From: Phycisphaeraceae bacterium
GTDB lineage: Bacteria > Planctomycetota > Phycisphaerae > Phycisphaerales > UBA1924
Direction: 5' to 3'
Assembly: GCA_019636625.1 (NCBI GenBank)
Contig: JAHBXE010000003.1
Location: 1-64,000, forward strand
Length of the DNA: 64,000 nt
Within the stretch, counting starts at the first letter, position 1. Each line of letters begins with the position of its first letter. Positions 43,111 to 52,526 of this stretch are shown one piece after another. The translations under genes were made by a program, and so were the position numbers. Below the pieces are notes generated by a model. It saw nothing but the letters and a program-made list of their open reading frames with translations. It searched no databases and was not told where the DNA came from.

Positions 43111-43905
43111 CTAGTTCCCCGCCGCTCCCAGCACACGCTCGGCCACCAGCGCTCCCCCACCCCCCCGGGCAAATCGCACCCCGAACACCCCGTCCAGCAC
43201 CTCCGGTCGCAGCACCTGCGCCGCCTCTCCCGCCGCGGCCAGACGTCCATCCCGCCCCAAGACCACGGCCTCATCGCAGAACCTGGCCGCCATGGGCAGG
43301 TCGTGCATCACCACCACCACCGTCGCTCCGGGCGAACCGCCCCCGCCGGCCGCGTCGCGCAGAATCGTCATCGCCTCCAGCGTGTGGGCCGGGTCGAGCG
43401 CGCTGGCCGGTTCATCCGCCAGCAGCACGGGAACCCCCGCCGCGTGGCCCAGTTGCACCAGGCAGCGCGCCAGCACGGCCTTCTGCTGCTGCCCTGCGCT
43501 GAGTGAGTCGAACGGCTCGTGGGCCCTGTCCGCCAGACCTACCCGTGAGAGGGCTGCGCGAACTTCGTCCTGCCCCGCGCCGCCACGCGCCAGGCCTCCC
43601 ATGGCCACGCACTCGCGGAGCGAAAACCCGAACGCGGGGGATGTTCGCTGCGGGATGTAAGCGATCCGCTTGGCTCGCTCCGCCGCCTTCATGCCCGCCA
43701 CAGCGCGCCCATCCAACTCGACGGCTCCCCCGCCTTCCTCCGGGCGCAGCACGCCCAGAAGCAGTCGCAGCAGCGTGGACTTCCCCGCGCCGTTGGGCCC
43801 GATCACCGCCGTGACCTTCCCCTCCGCAAACCGCCACGACACGCCGCCCAGCACGCGCCGCCCGGCACGGTACCCGAATCGCAACTCCTTGGCTTCCAGC
43901 GGCAT
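43111..43905 (-). CDS. ABC transporter ATP-binding protein, FecE/BtuD-like
   Basis: A 264-residue ATPase. Walker A is GPNGAGKST, the Q-loop region reads YIPQRT, the signature is SLSAGQQQKAVLAR (LSAGQ), Walker B is VLLADEP and the H-loop is VVMHDL. The overall pattern, including LGRDGRLAAAGEAAQVLRPEVLDGVFGV at the C terminus, is that of ATPases for iron-siderophore, heme or cobalamin uptake. No permease or binding protein is adjacent; the next genes are a membrane-anchored protein and a HEAT lipoprotein, so the partner must be elsewhere or is new. Confidence 0.88.
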   Translation of the reverse strand: MPLEAKELRFGYRAGRRVLGGVSWRFAEGKVTAVIGPNGAGKSTLLRLLLGVLRPEEGGGAVELDGRAVAGMKAAERAKRIAYIPQRTSPAFGFSLRECVAMGGLARGGAGQDEVRAALSRVGLADRAHEPFDSLSAGQQQKAVLARCLVQLGHAAGVPVLLADEPASALDPAHTLEAMTILRDAAGGGGSPGATVVVVMHDLPMAARFCDEAVVLGRDGRLAAAGEAAQVLRPEVLDGVFGVRFARGGGGALVAERVLGAAGN

Positions 43906-43952
43906 CCCGCCATCCTACTCGGACGCTGGTGGTCCTTCCTATTAATACAGCC

Positions 43953-44930
43953 ATGACACAGACCATCGCCGTCACCGGTGCATCGGGTTTCGTCGGCCGC
44001 GCTTTGGTGGCCGAGCTTCTCCAGCGCGGCTACTCCGTCCGCGGCCTGGTTCGCTCGCGGGACAAGGCCGCCAGGGCGCTCCCCTCGTCGCCCGACCTGC
44101 GACTGATCGAGGCCGACATCCTCGATCCGACGGGGCTCGCCGGTCTGGTCGCCGGCGTCCATGCCGTGATCAACACGGTCGGCATCATCCGCGAGGCCGC
44201 GGGCCAGACCTTCCGCAAGATCCACGTTGACGCGAATCGCCACCTCATCGCCGCGGCACGCGAGGCGGGGGTCCGTCGGTTCATTCTGATATCGGCGCTC
44301 GGCGTCACACCCGAGGGCAAGGCCGAGTACCAGCGGACCAAGTACGAGGGCGAACAACTGCTCCGCAAGTCGGACCTGGACTGGACCATCCTCCGCCCCG
44401 GGCTCATCCACGGCCAGCACTCATCGTTCTTCCAGATGGCCAAGGGGTGGTGCTCCGGCGCCAAGCAGCCATGGTTCTTCCTGCCGTACTTCTCCCGCGG
44501 GCGGCTCTCGGATGAGAACGTCCCCGGCGCCGCCATCTACCGCGAACCGGCGAGCATCCAGCCCATTGCTGTTGAAGATGTGGCGTGGGCCGCGGCGGAG
44601 TGTCTGGCGAGGAACGACTCCATCGGCGAGGTGTACAACCTCACGGGGCCGGAGACGCTGACCTGGCCCGAGCTGCTCAACTTCATGTGCGAGACCATTC
44701 CCGGTTCGAACACCGCTCTGAATCCGCTGGGCATCCCCTCGGAACTGGCCGCGATGAAGGCCAAGATCGCCAAGGCGGTCGGGCTGGGCAAGCTGCTGCC
44801 CTTCGATGAGGGCATGGCCATCATGGGCGCGCTGGATTCGGTCGCGGGCCACGACAAGGCCAAGGCCCACCTCGGCTTCTCGCCCCGCGCTTTCCGGGAC
44901 ACGTTCAAGACCTACGCCGACAAGATCTGA
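43953..44930 (+). CDS. NAD(P)-binding SDR-type protein, complex I NDUFA9-like
   Basis: A 325-residue protein of the extended atypical SDR kind. The Rossmann motif is TGASGFVGRALVAELLQRG at residues 6-24, with INTVGIIRE, an ISALGV strand, and YxxxK present as YQRTK. This set is typical of NDUFA9-like and nucleoside-diphosphate-sugar epimerase-related proteins. Being soluble and alone, it is more likely an oxidoreductase or a quinone/NAD-binding regulator than a complex I part. The ATG at 43953 is used because it starts directly before the Rossmann strand. It is divergent from the ABC ATPase. Confidence 0.82.
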   Translation: MTQTIAVTGASGFVGRALVAELLQRGYSVRGLVRSRDKAARALPSSPDLRLIEADILDPTGLAGLVAGVHAVINTVGIIREAAGQTFRKIHVDANRHLIAAAREAGVRRFILISALGVTPEGKAEYQRTKYEGEQLLRKSDLDWTILRPGLIHGQHSSFFQMAKGWCSGAKQPWFFLPYFSRGRLSDENVPGAAIYREPASIQPIAVEDVAWAAAECLARNDSIGEVYNLTGPETLTWPELLNFMCETIPGSNTALNPLGIPSELAAMKAKIAKAVGLGKLLPFDEGMAIMGALDSVAGHDKAKAHLGFSPRAFRDTFKTYADKI

Positions 44931-44941
44931 CGCTGTTGCTC

Positions 44942-45066
44942 GGATGAGCACACCACTCCGCAGCGTGCTTCCGGGTGGACACACCGCTCCGCGGTGTGTG
45001 CCTGGGTGATGACACCGCTCCGCGGCGTGTTCTTGGATGAGCACACCGCCCCTCGGTGCGCGATGG
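44942..45066 (+). repeat. Array of four ~31-bp units, each with a TCC-loop hairpin
   Basis: Units begin near 44942, 44972, 45003 and 45035 and follow the plan YGGRTGRNS-ACACCGC-TCC-GCGGTGT. Unit 2 has a perfect 9-bp stem (44979-44987 with 44991-44999) and is preceded by GGGTGG; unit 3 has one mismatch; units 1 and 4 are eroded. The array starts 11 bp after the stop of the NDUFA9-like gene and lies within the 351-bp gap before the next gene. The rest of the gap holds nothing I can call. Confidence 0.8.
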
Positions 45067-45281
45067 TCCCCCTGAACCATGAAACCCTGACCCACACCAC
45101 CCGCTCGATCCTCCCAAGCGTTCGCCGCGTCCCATAAGCCGTTGTTCGGATCTCAACTTTGCCCGCCATCGGATCGACGTACACCCGGGTGGTTCCGTGC
45201 GCTCGGGGCGGGGGTGGTGGCTGCTCCCCCCGCGTGTTTCGGTCCTGTCCCGGTTTGCGCTCCATCAACGAGGGGAGAAGC

Positions 45282-46205
45282 ATGGCCAAGGAAAAGAAGA
45301 TCAACGAACTCCCCGGCATCTCGCCCGCCGCGGTGATGGGCCTGAACCGATCCGGGATCGTCACGGTCAACGACCTGGTCGCGGCGGAGTTCGACAAGGT
45401 CGCCTACCTGCTCGAGGATTACAACGAGGCGACGCGTCTGGTGACGGAGGCACGCCGGATCGTGGAGCACCAGCCCTCCCGGCGAGGACGAAACGGTCAC
45501 ACCGCCAGCAATGCCCCCCCACCCCCGCCGGAGATCCCGGCGCCCCTGGCTCAGAAAGTTGTGGATACCAACCCGGCCGTCAGCCCCGATGGCCGCGCGG
45601 ATACCCGGGCCGACGGGCGGCAGGACACCCGGTTCAACGACCCGACCCGCTTTGCGCGCCCGCAGCTCCTGCGGATCCCCGCGCCGCCGCCCGCCGATTC
45701 GCCGCTCCAGCACGCCATGTCGATCGCGATGCGAGGCCTGACGCTCGGGGACAACGGCGGGCATGACGAGTCCCGGGCCGTGATCGCCCGCCGCCTGTCC
45801 GTCGCGGGGCTCCTGCTCCGTTACGGCGCCTCGACGCACGATGTGATTGCCGCGCTCATCCTCGAGCCCGCCGAGTCGGGCCAGGTCAGCGCCGAGGAAG
45901 TCGCGCAGCGCTTCGGACCCAAGGTTGAACGGACGCTCGAAGAGTGCGCCAGCCTCCGCGCCGTCCCCATGCTCCCTTCGGGCAAACTGCCCCGGTACTA
46001 CCTCGACATGGCCCGGTCGGCGCCGCTCTCCGCCCGGCGCGTCTGCGCCGCGTTCCTGCCCTACATCGCCGAGGGCCAGACCGCCGGCGTCAGTGCCGCG
46101 GCCTACGCCCGCCTGCTCTGCGAAGCCCTCGAGGTCGGCGGCCACGATGAACTCATCGCCGCCTGCCGCAGCGCGATGGAAGGCGGCGTGCGCGCCGCGG
46201 CATGA
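45282..46205 (+). CDS. Hypothetical protein with HhH motif and degenerate HD-like domain
   Basis: A 307-residue cytoplasmic protein. The ATG at 45282 follows an AGGGGAG site; earlier in-frame starts are rejected. Residues 5-60 hold a helix-hairpin-helix motif (INELPGISPAAVMGLNRSGIVTVNDLVAA). A Pro-rich linker (about 75-135) follows. Residues of about 155-300 resemble the helical HD region of RelA/SpoT proteins (RLSVAGLLLRYGASTHDVIAALIL ... AEEVAQRFGPKVERTLEECASL), but the HD metal pair is not evident, so hydrolase activity is doubtful. It may bind DNA or protein through HhH. Function unknown. Confidence 0.75.
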   Translation: MAKEKKINELPGISPAAVMGLNRSGIVTVNDLVAAEFDKVAYLLEDYNEATRLVTEARRIVEHQPSRRGRNGHTASNAPPPPPEIPAPLAQKVVDTNPAVSPDGRADTRADGRQDTRFNDPTRFARPQLLRIPAPPPADSPLQHAMSIAMRGLTLGDNGGHDESRAVIARRLSVAGLLLRYGASTHDVIAALILEPAESGQVSAEEVAQRFGPKVERTLEECASLRAVPMLPSGKLPRYYLDMARSAPLSARRVCAAFLPYIAEGQTAGVSAAAYARLLCEALEVGGHDELIAACRSAMEGGVRAAA

Positions 46206-46389
46206 GTTGGTGGCGCACCGGGAGCACGGGCAAGCGGGGCGTCGAAGGCAGTGGTCGCCCACAACGCCACAGGCATTGATCGGAGTCCGGAGACTGCGAC
46301 GAGAGTCGCCCTGACCCCTCGGCCCCCCTCCAAGCCCGACGGCACACCCTCTTGAACACACGCCTTGACCGTGCCCCCTACGCTTCGCG

Positions 46390-48957
46390 ATGCTCCGCTA
46401 CCGATCGCGTCTTCTCAGCCATCTTCAGCACGACTCCTACACGCCGCGGAAACTCGATGACCTGGCCCGGGAACTCGGCATCGACGATGTCGAGGACTTC
46501 CGCTCCGCGATGCGGGAGATGGAGGAGGAGGGGCTGATCGAGATCGGGGCTTCGGGGCACGTGAAACTGCCCTCGGTCGGGGCGCAGGGCGGCGAGGTCG
46601 AAGGCGTGTTCAAGAAGAACCCGAAGGGGTTCGGGTTTGTCAAGACGGACGACCCGTTGCACGAGGGCGACCTGTTCATCCCGCCGGACTCGACGGGCGG
46701 GGCGCTGTCCGGGGACCGGGTGCGGGTGCGCGTCCGGCGCGAGAAGGCACGCGGGAACACCGGGGGCTTTGGCGCGGGCGGGCGCTCGCCGTACGTGGGC
46801 GAGGTGCTGGAGATCCTGCAGCGCAAGCGGGCGAACTTCACGGGTGAACTCCGCCGGCAGGGGCAGAACTGGATGGTCTTCCCGGACGGACGGGAACTGC
46901 ACCAACCCATTATCGTGCGTGATCCGCAGGCCAAGAACGCCAAGGCGGGGGACAAGGTGGTCATCGAACTCCTGGAGTACCCGGAGGCCGGGGCGTTCGG
47001 GACAGAGATGCTGGGCGAGGGCGTGATCGTCCGGGTGCTGGGGCAGAGCGGCGAGCCGGATGTCGAGACGCAGGCGGTGATCGCGGCGTTCGGGCTGCCG
47101 GGGGAGTTCCCGGAGGAGTGCATCGAGCAGGCGCGGGATGTGAACGGGCGGTTCGAGGCGGAGGTGAAGGCGCTGCTGGGGACCAAGCGCGACGGCGATG
47201 GGCATCTGCGCCTGGGGGAGTTGGGGGAGGCTGGGGGGGCGGGGGGGGCGGGGGGAGAGAACTCACCGCGGAGCGGTGAGGCCACCCGGGAGTTGGCGCG
47301 GCTGGATCTGACGGAGGAGTTCATCCTCACGATCGACCCGCCGGATGCGAAGGACTACGACGACGCGATCAGCCTCAAGCGGACGCGCGAGGGGTGGGAA
47401 CTGGGCGTTCACATTGCGGATGTGGCGCACTTCATCGAACGGGGGAGCCCGCTGGACGAGGAGGCGAAGGAGCGGGGGAACAGCGTGTACCTGCCGCGCC
47501 TGGTGATCCCGATGCTGCCGGAGATCCTGTCCAACGGGATCTGTTCGCTGCAGGAGGGCGTGCCGAGGTTCTGCAAGAGCTCGTTCATGGTGTACGACAA
47601 GGATGGGAACATCCGGGGCGAAGGGGTGGCGAGCACGCTCATCAAGAGCGCCAAGCGGCTGACATACCTCGAAGCGCAGGCGCTGATCGACGGGAACCGC
47701 GAGGAAGCCAAGCGGCACGCGAAGACCGAGCCGAACTACACCGATGAACTGGTGAGCACCCTGCGGGAGATGGACCGACTGGCCAAGGCGATCCGAGGCC
47801 GGCGGGAGCGGCAGGGCATGATCTCGCTGGAACTGCCGGAGGTGGTGCTGATCTACGACGAGGATGGACGGGTGGTGGACGCGGAGCGCGAGGACGATGC
47901 GTTCACGCACACGCTGATCGAGATGTTCATGGTGGAGGCGAACGAGGTGCTGGCCCGCCTGTTCGAGAAGGTGAACGTGCCGCTGCTGCGCCGGGTCCAC
48001 CCGGAGCCGACACCGGGAGATGTGGATGAACTCCGCAAGGCGGCGCGGGTGGCGGGGTACATGATCCCGGCGAACCCGGACCGGGAGCAGTTGCAGGCGC
48101 TGCTCAATGCAACGCGGGGCACGCCGGCGGCGCGGGCGGTGCACATGGCGGTGCTGCGGACGCTGACCAAGGCGGAGTATTCCCCGGCGATGATCGGGCA
48201 CTTCGCGCTCGCGTCGGAGGCCTACGCGCACTTCACCAGCCCGATCCGGCGGTACGCGGACCTGACGGTGCACCGGGCGCTGGCGGAGTACCTGCGGCTG
48301 ACGGACAACGGCAGAAGGCGACCCCGGGATGATCGCGATCTCAAGGAGCTCGGCCGGAAACTGCGGGAGAGCGACGCCTGCCCGGCGGAAGACGAACTGG
48401 TTCAGATCGGGCGTCACATCACCGTGACCGAAGAGAACGCGGAGGATGCGGAGCGCCAACTCCGGCAGTTCCTCGTGCTGCAACTGCTCGAGAAGCACAT
48501 CGGGGAGAGTTTCAAGGGTGTGGTGACCGGCGTATCGGGGCGCGGCGTGTTCGTGCAGATCGACAAGTTCCTGGCGGATGGGATCATCAAGATTTCCGAC
48601 CTGCCGGGGGATGTCACGCGCGCGAACCAACGCCCGAACTACCGGGTCGATCAGCGGACCGGGGCGCTGGTGGATCAGGCGTCCGGGCGGTCGTTCAACA
48701 TGGGGGACACGGTCACGGTGAAGATCGCGCAGGTGGACCTGGCCCGGCGGCAGATGGACCTCGTGCTCGATGATGCTGCTTCTCGCGCGGCGGGAAAGGC
48801 GAAGAAGCCCATGGAGCTCAAGGGCGGTTTCGCGGGCGGGATGTCGCCCGGCGGCGGGACCGGATTCAAGGGCATGACGGGGGAGCAGCGCCGGAGCCGG
48901 AAGAGCAAGTCCCGCGACCGAAACAAGAAGCAGCACCGGCGCGACAAGGGACGGTAG
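46390..48957 (+). CDS. rnr: Ribonuclease R
   Basis: A 3'-5' exoribonuclease of the RNB family that degrades structured RNA. The 855-residue protein has an N-terminal winged helix (RKLDDLARELGIDDVEDFRSAM), cold-shock domains (GVFKKNPKGFGFVKTDD), the RNB catalytic domain with DPPDAKDYDDAISL holding the metal-binding aspartates, the SEAYAHFTSPIRRYADLTVHR motif, an S1 domain (GVVTGVSGRGVFVQIDKF) and a basic tail (KSKSRDRNKKQHRRDKGR). Residues of about 275-300 are a Gly/Ala-rich insertion (EAGGAGGAGG) from runs of G plus a GGA-loop hairpin. Its stop is one base from that of the convergent HlyD gene. Confidence 0.94.
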   Translation: MLRYRSRLLSHLQHDSYTPRKLDDLARELGIDDVEDFRSAMREMEEEGLIEIGASGHVKLPSVGAQGGEVEGVFKKNPKGFGFVKTDDPLHEGDLFIPPDSTGGALSGDRVRVRVRREKARGNTGGFGAGGRSPYVGEVLEILQRKRANFTGELRRQGQNWMVFPDGRELHQPIIVRDPQAKNAKAGDKVVIELLEYPEAGAFGTEMLGEGVIVRVLGQSGEPDVETQAVIAAFGLPGEFPEECIEQARDVNGRFEAEVKALLGTKRDGDGHLRLGELGEAGGAGGAGGENSPRSGEATRELARLDLTEEFILTIDPPDAKDYDDAISLKRTREGWELGVHIADVAHFIERGSPLDEEAKERGNSVYLPRLVIPMLPEILSNGICSLQEGVPRFCKSSFMVYDKDGNIRGEGVASTLIKSAKRLTYLEAQALIDGNREEAKRHAKTEPNYTDELVSTLREMDRLAKAIRGRRERQGMISLELPEVVLIYDEDGRVVDAEREDDAFTHTLIEMFMVEANEVLARLFEKVNVPLLRRVHPEPTPGDVDELRKAARVAGYMIPANPDREQLQALLNATRGTPAARAVHMAVLRTLTKAEYSPAMIGHFALASEAYAHFTSPIRRYADLTVHRALAEYLRLTDNGRRRPRDDRDLKELGRKLRESDACPAEDELVQIGRHITVTEENAEDAERQLRQFLVLQLLEKHIGESFKGVVTGVSGRGVFVQIDKFLADGIIKISDLPGDVTRANQRPNYRVDQRTGALVDQASGRSFNMGDTVTVKIAQVDLARRQMDLVLDDAASRAAGKAKKPMELKGGFAGGMSPGGGTGFKGMTGEQRRSRKSKSRDRNKKQHRRDKGR
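47262..47287. repeat. GGA-loop hairpin with CCACCC flank inside rnr
   Basis: A perfect 8-bp stem (47262-47269 with 47273-47280) around GGA, then CCACCC at 47282-47287. On the minus strand this is GGGTGG plus a TCC-loop hairpin, the same element as at 36733-36757 in opposite orientation. It is in frame and follows three G-runs of 7, 8 and 6. Confidence 0.75.
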
Positions 48958-48958
48958 G

Positions 48959-50155
48959 TCACGGCCGTCGCGGTGCGATCCGCACACCGTCGCGGACTTT
49001 GTCCCCCGGATAGGCGACGACGGTGTCACCGGGTTCGAGACCTGAGAGCACCTGAGCCTCATCGGCGTTCCGGCGGCCCAGGGCGACTTCCCGGGTCACA
49101 GCGCGGCCACGGTCGGCAAGGAAGACCGCCCAGGATTTCTGCGTGCGGAAGAGCGCGGAGGTTGGCACTTTGATGGTGTCGGGAGACTCCCAGGTAACGA
49201 TGCGCGCCTCGACGCGGTAGCCGTCGCCGAGGGTGGGCCGGGCTTCGGGGGCATCGTCGAGGTCGATGATGACGTTGACGCGTTGCTCCTCGACGCCGAG
49301 AGCGGAGAACTTGGTAAAGGCCGCGGGCTCGACCAGACGGACGTGGCCGGAGAGGGGCGCTTCCCCGCCCCAGTGCTCGATGGAGACCTGGGCGCCGGGC
49401 CGGATGGCGACCGCATCGGTGGAGAGAACATCGATGACGAGCTCGAGGTCCGTGGGATCGCCGACTTCGATGAGCGGAGAACCGGCGGTGACGACGGCCG
49501 CGCTCTCTTGGATGACACGCAGAACCCGACCCGAGACAGGGGCGGTGATATCGAACCGGACGGAAGCCTGGCTGGGCTCTCCGGAGGAATGGAGAAGGGC
49601 GGCGCGGGCCTGCTCGAGCTCGAAACTGGCGATGTCGCGGTCGAAGCCGACGGCGCGGAGTTCTTCCCGGCGGATGACGTCCTCCGCGAGGGCCCGTTGC
49701 AGTTCCTGGGTGGACCCGGCACCCTTGGCGGTGGCCTCGCGGAGGCGGGCCAGCTCACTCTGGGCCAGCTCCTGCGCGGCGGCGGCACGGCGAACGGCGG
49801 CGCCGGCGCGTTCGAGTGCGGCCTCGGCGGCTCGGACGCGGGCGGTGGCCTCGGCGAGGGCTCGTGGGTCCAGGAGCGATGGATCCATGGGATCGATGGT
49901 GGCGAGTATGGTCTGGCCGGCGGTCACGGCGTCGCCCTCGCGGAGCGTGACGCGCGAGAGGCGGCCCGCCAGCGGCGCTGAAACGATGTAGCGCTCCTTG
50001 AGGCGTGTCTTTCCATCTTCATCAACCGTGGTCCGCAGCGGACCACGCTCGACGCGGGCGAGATCGACCGGGACGGACGCGGGCCACAAGGCATACGTGA
50101 GTGCGGCGACGGCGCCGAGCAGAAAGAGAATGAGGACGAGGTGTCGGGTTCGCAC
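48959..50155 (-). CDS. HlyD-family periplasmic adaptor of an ABC exporter
   Basis: A 398-residue membrane-fusion protein. Residues 6-24 are the N-terminal anchor. A lipoyl/barrel-sandwich half (YIVSAPLAGRLSRVTLREGDAV) is followed by a coiled-coil hairpin (about 85-190), the second lipoyl half (DITAPVSGRVLRVIQ) and beta-barrel domains to the C terminus. It is third in a unit with the LolD-like ATPase and FtsX-like permease, an arrangement like DevBCA or MacAB exporters. Glycolipid, lipoprotein or drug export is possible; the cargo is not shown. An outer-membrane channel is not adjacent. Confidence 0.9.
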   Translation of the reverse strand: MRTRHLVLILFLLGAVAALTYALWPASVPVDLARVERGPLRTTVDEDGKTRLKERYIVSAPLAGRLSRVTLREGDAVTAGQTILATIDPMDPSLLDPRALAEATARVRAAEAALERAGAAVRRAAAAQELAQSELARLREATAKGAGSTQELQRALAEDVIRREELRAVGFDRDIASFELEQARAALLHSSGEPSQASVRFDITAPVSGRVLRVIQESAAVVTAGSPLIEVGDPTDLELVIDVLSTDAVAIRPGAQVSIEHWGGEAPLSGHVRLVEPAAFTKFSALGVEEQRVNVIIDLDDAPEARPTLGDGYRVEARIVTWESPDTIKVPTSALFRTQKSWAVFLADRGRAVTREVALGRRNADEAQVLSGLEPGDTVVAYPGDKVRDGVRIAPRRP

Positions 50156-50159
50156 GCCT

Positions 50160-52526
50160 TTATCCTTCGCTCTTGAGGACCTCGACGAGGTTGAGGGTGC
50201 TGACGCCGCGGCGGACGATCAGGCCGGAAATGGCGGCAGCGGAGCACACGACGATGATTGCATAGGCAAACGTACTGGCGTTGATCAGCGCGGGGATGCG
50301 GTGTGTCTCGGTCTGAAGGGCGGAAGCGGCGTAGAGGGTGAGCAATCGCCCAAGGACGAGGCCGATGGGGATGGCGACGATGGTTAGCACGGCAAGCTCG
50401 CCGAGGAGAATGGCGGAGACTTCGGCGCGTCGGAACCCGAGGATGCGGAGCGTGGCGAACTCGTGCGCGCGTTCGGCGAGGGCGATTCGGGCGCTGTTGA
50501 ACATGACGCCGAAGGCGATGGTCGATGCGAAGATCAGGTTGAAGACCCGCATGATCAGGATGTTCTTGGCAAAGGTGTCTCGGAACGTGTCGAGGGCGGC
50601 CCGCTTGACGGTCACGCCGGCGACGGCGGGGACTTCCTTCAGGGAGGCGTAAAGGCGGGCGGCGGCGGATGGGTCGACTTTCAGGAACGCGCCGGAAATA
50701 ACAGGGCCCTCCTGCATGAGGGCGTTGAGTGCGCGGCGGTCCATGTAGGCCGCGGTGCCGACGTAGGTGGTCACAATGTCGGTAACGGTGAGATCCACCA
50801 CGGGCCGCTGCCCTTCAAGGACCTCGACACGGACGCGGTCGCCGCGTTTGACGCGGAGAAGTTCGGCGAGCGAATCGGTCAGAAGGAGGCCCGACTCGGG
50901 CATGTGGACCGGGCGACCGGACGTCGTGAGCACGCGGCTGAGCGCGGGCTGGGGATCAAGGGCGGTAATGACCTCGCGGCGTTCGATCGGGCCGGCGCGA
51001 AATCGAACGGGAACGGCGCGGAAAAACTCGGCGCTGACCACTCCCGGCAGGGACGCGAGCGCGGCGGCGGCGCGGGGTGCGGCCGGTTCGACGAGCGTGA
51101 CCGTGGCGTCCTGGCGCTGGAGCCGATCAAACTGAAAGTCCACGACCTCGTTGACGGCGCCGTGGGAGTACGAGCCGAGAATGAGGACGGCCAGGGCGAG
51201 TGACATGCCCAGGGCGGTCATCGCGGCGCGGAGGGGTTGGCGCTCCAGGTGCCGGAGAATCATGCGCCCGGCGGGAGAGAGAAGCCGCTGGACCCGGAGT
51301 CGTTCGATGGTGGTGGAGCGGTAGTCGGGGGGCGTTTCCGGGCGCATGGCCTGGGCCGGCGGCAGAGCGGCGGCCCGGCGGATTGTCAGGAGGGTTCCGG
51401 CGACGGCGGCGCCCACGCCGACGGAGAGGGCAAGGGCGATCGCGGACCGGCTGAGCGTGAACTCAAAGACCGGGAATCGAAAGAAGCGGATGTAGAGTTC
51501 GGTCACCAGGAGTCCCATGCGCCAGCCGAGGAGGACGCCGAGCACGCCGCCGAGGAGGGAGACCACGACGACCATCGAGAGGTAGTGACCGGCGATCTGA
51601 AGGGATGAATAGCCAAACGCTCGGAGGGCGGCGATCTGGATGCGCTGGGTGCGGATCAGTCGGGCGAACACGATATTGAGGATAAAGGCGGAGGCGGAGA
51701 GGAAGACCGTGGGAGGAATGACGGCCATGCCTCTGAGCTGGGCCAGTTCATCGCTGACGTATTGATGCGAAGTCTGGTCCTTTCGGGCGTAGGCGCCGGT
51801 TCCGCCGTAGGGCTCGGTGAGGGTATCGAGACGACGGAGCACATCCGGGACCGATGCGCCGGGACCGAGGGAGAGTGCGATGTTGTTGAAGGCGCCGTCG
51901 AGGTTGAAGGCGGGGGCGAGTTGGCGGTGGTTCATCCAGAAGACGCCGAAGCGCAGATCATCGGGCAGGAAGCTGCCCGGCTGGATCTGGTAGATGTACT
52001 CGGGCGAGAGCCCGACGCCAACGATGGTGAGGGTCTGCAGGCGGCCGTTGATCACGGCGCTGAGGGTCTGGCCAAGAGAAAAACCGTGGGCGTCGGCAAA
52101 GGCCTCGCTCGCGACGACTTCTCCCGGGTGGAGGGGGTCGGGGAACCGGCCGCGGCGGAGGTGGACTTCGCACAGTCCGAAGGGCGGGGCATCGGGGATG
52201 GAGATCAGGCGACCGTTGGCGGGCTCGTTGAGCCCGGTAACGTCAAGGGAAACATCGACGACGATGCGGGCGGCAACGCGGGACACGCCCGGGATCTGGG
52301 CGATGCGGTCCTTCAGCGAAGCGGGGGCTCGCTTGACGTGGGTGAAGACATCGGGGAAGCGGTAGCGTTCGTAATAGGTGTCGCGGGCCCGTTCCAGCGA
52401 ACGGAGCGTGGAGAGGGACATGGTGAGCGCGCCGACGCCAACGGCCATGACCATCGCCGCGGCGAAGAGCTGGGGCCAGAGACGGCCGAGCTCGCGGACG
52501 AGCTTTCGGTCGAGGGCGCTTACCAC
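50160..52526 (-). CDS. ABC exporter permease with two FtsX domains
   Basis: A 788-residue permease. A first membrane segment near 18-38 is followed by a large extracytoplasmic domain, an FtsX triplet (about 270-390), a second extracytoplasmic domain and a second FtsX triplet near the C terminus ([35 protein letters not shown]). The double-FtsX layout is that of LolCE/DevC-type long permeases. The GTG start overlaps the 3' end of the ATPase gene by 7 bp, so the two are coupled; the HlyD gene starts 5 bp downstream. Confidence 0.9.
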   Translation of the reverse strand: MVSALDRKLVRELGRLWPQLFAAAMVMAVGVGALTMSLSTLRSLERARDTYYERYRFPDVFTHVKRAPASLKDRIAQIPGVSRVAARIVVDVSLDVTGLNEPANGRLISIPDAPPFGLCEVHLRRGRFPDPLHPGEVVASEAFADAHGFSLGQTLSAVINGRLQTLTIVGVGLSPEYIYQIQPGSFLPDDLRFGVFWMNHRQLAPAFNLDGAFNNIALSLGPGASVPDVLRRLDTLTEPYGGTGAYARKDQTSHQYVSDELAQLRGMAVIPPTVFLSASAFILNIVFARLIRTQRIQIAALRAFGYSSLQIAGHYLSMVVVVSLLGGVLGVLLGWRMGLLVTELYIRFFRFPVFEFTLSRSAIALALSVGVGAAVAGTLLTIRRAAALPPAQAMRPETPPDYRSTTIERLRVQRLLSPAGRMILRHLERQPLRAAMTALGMSLALAVLILGSYSHGAVNEVVDFQFDRLQRQDATVTLVEPAAPRAAAALASLPGVVSAEFFRAVPVRFRAGPIERREVITALDPQPALSRVLTTSGRPVHMPESGLLLTDSLAELLRVKRGDRVRVEVLEGQRPVVDLTVTDIVTTYVGTAAYMDRRALNALMQEGPVISGAFLKVDPSAAARLYASLKEVPAVAGVTVKRAALDTFRDTFAKNILIMRVFNLIFASTIAFGVMFNSARIALAERAHEFATLRILGFRRAEVSAILLGELAVLTIVAIPIGLVLGRLLTLYAASALQTETHRIPALINASTFAYAIIVVCSAAAISGLIVRRGVSTLNLVEVLKSEG

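Noticed and set aside
44942-45066. CRISPR-like array
   Set aside because: Units are about 31 bp with no unique spacers between them and each is itself a hairpin; no cas gene is present.
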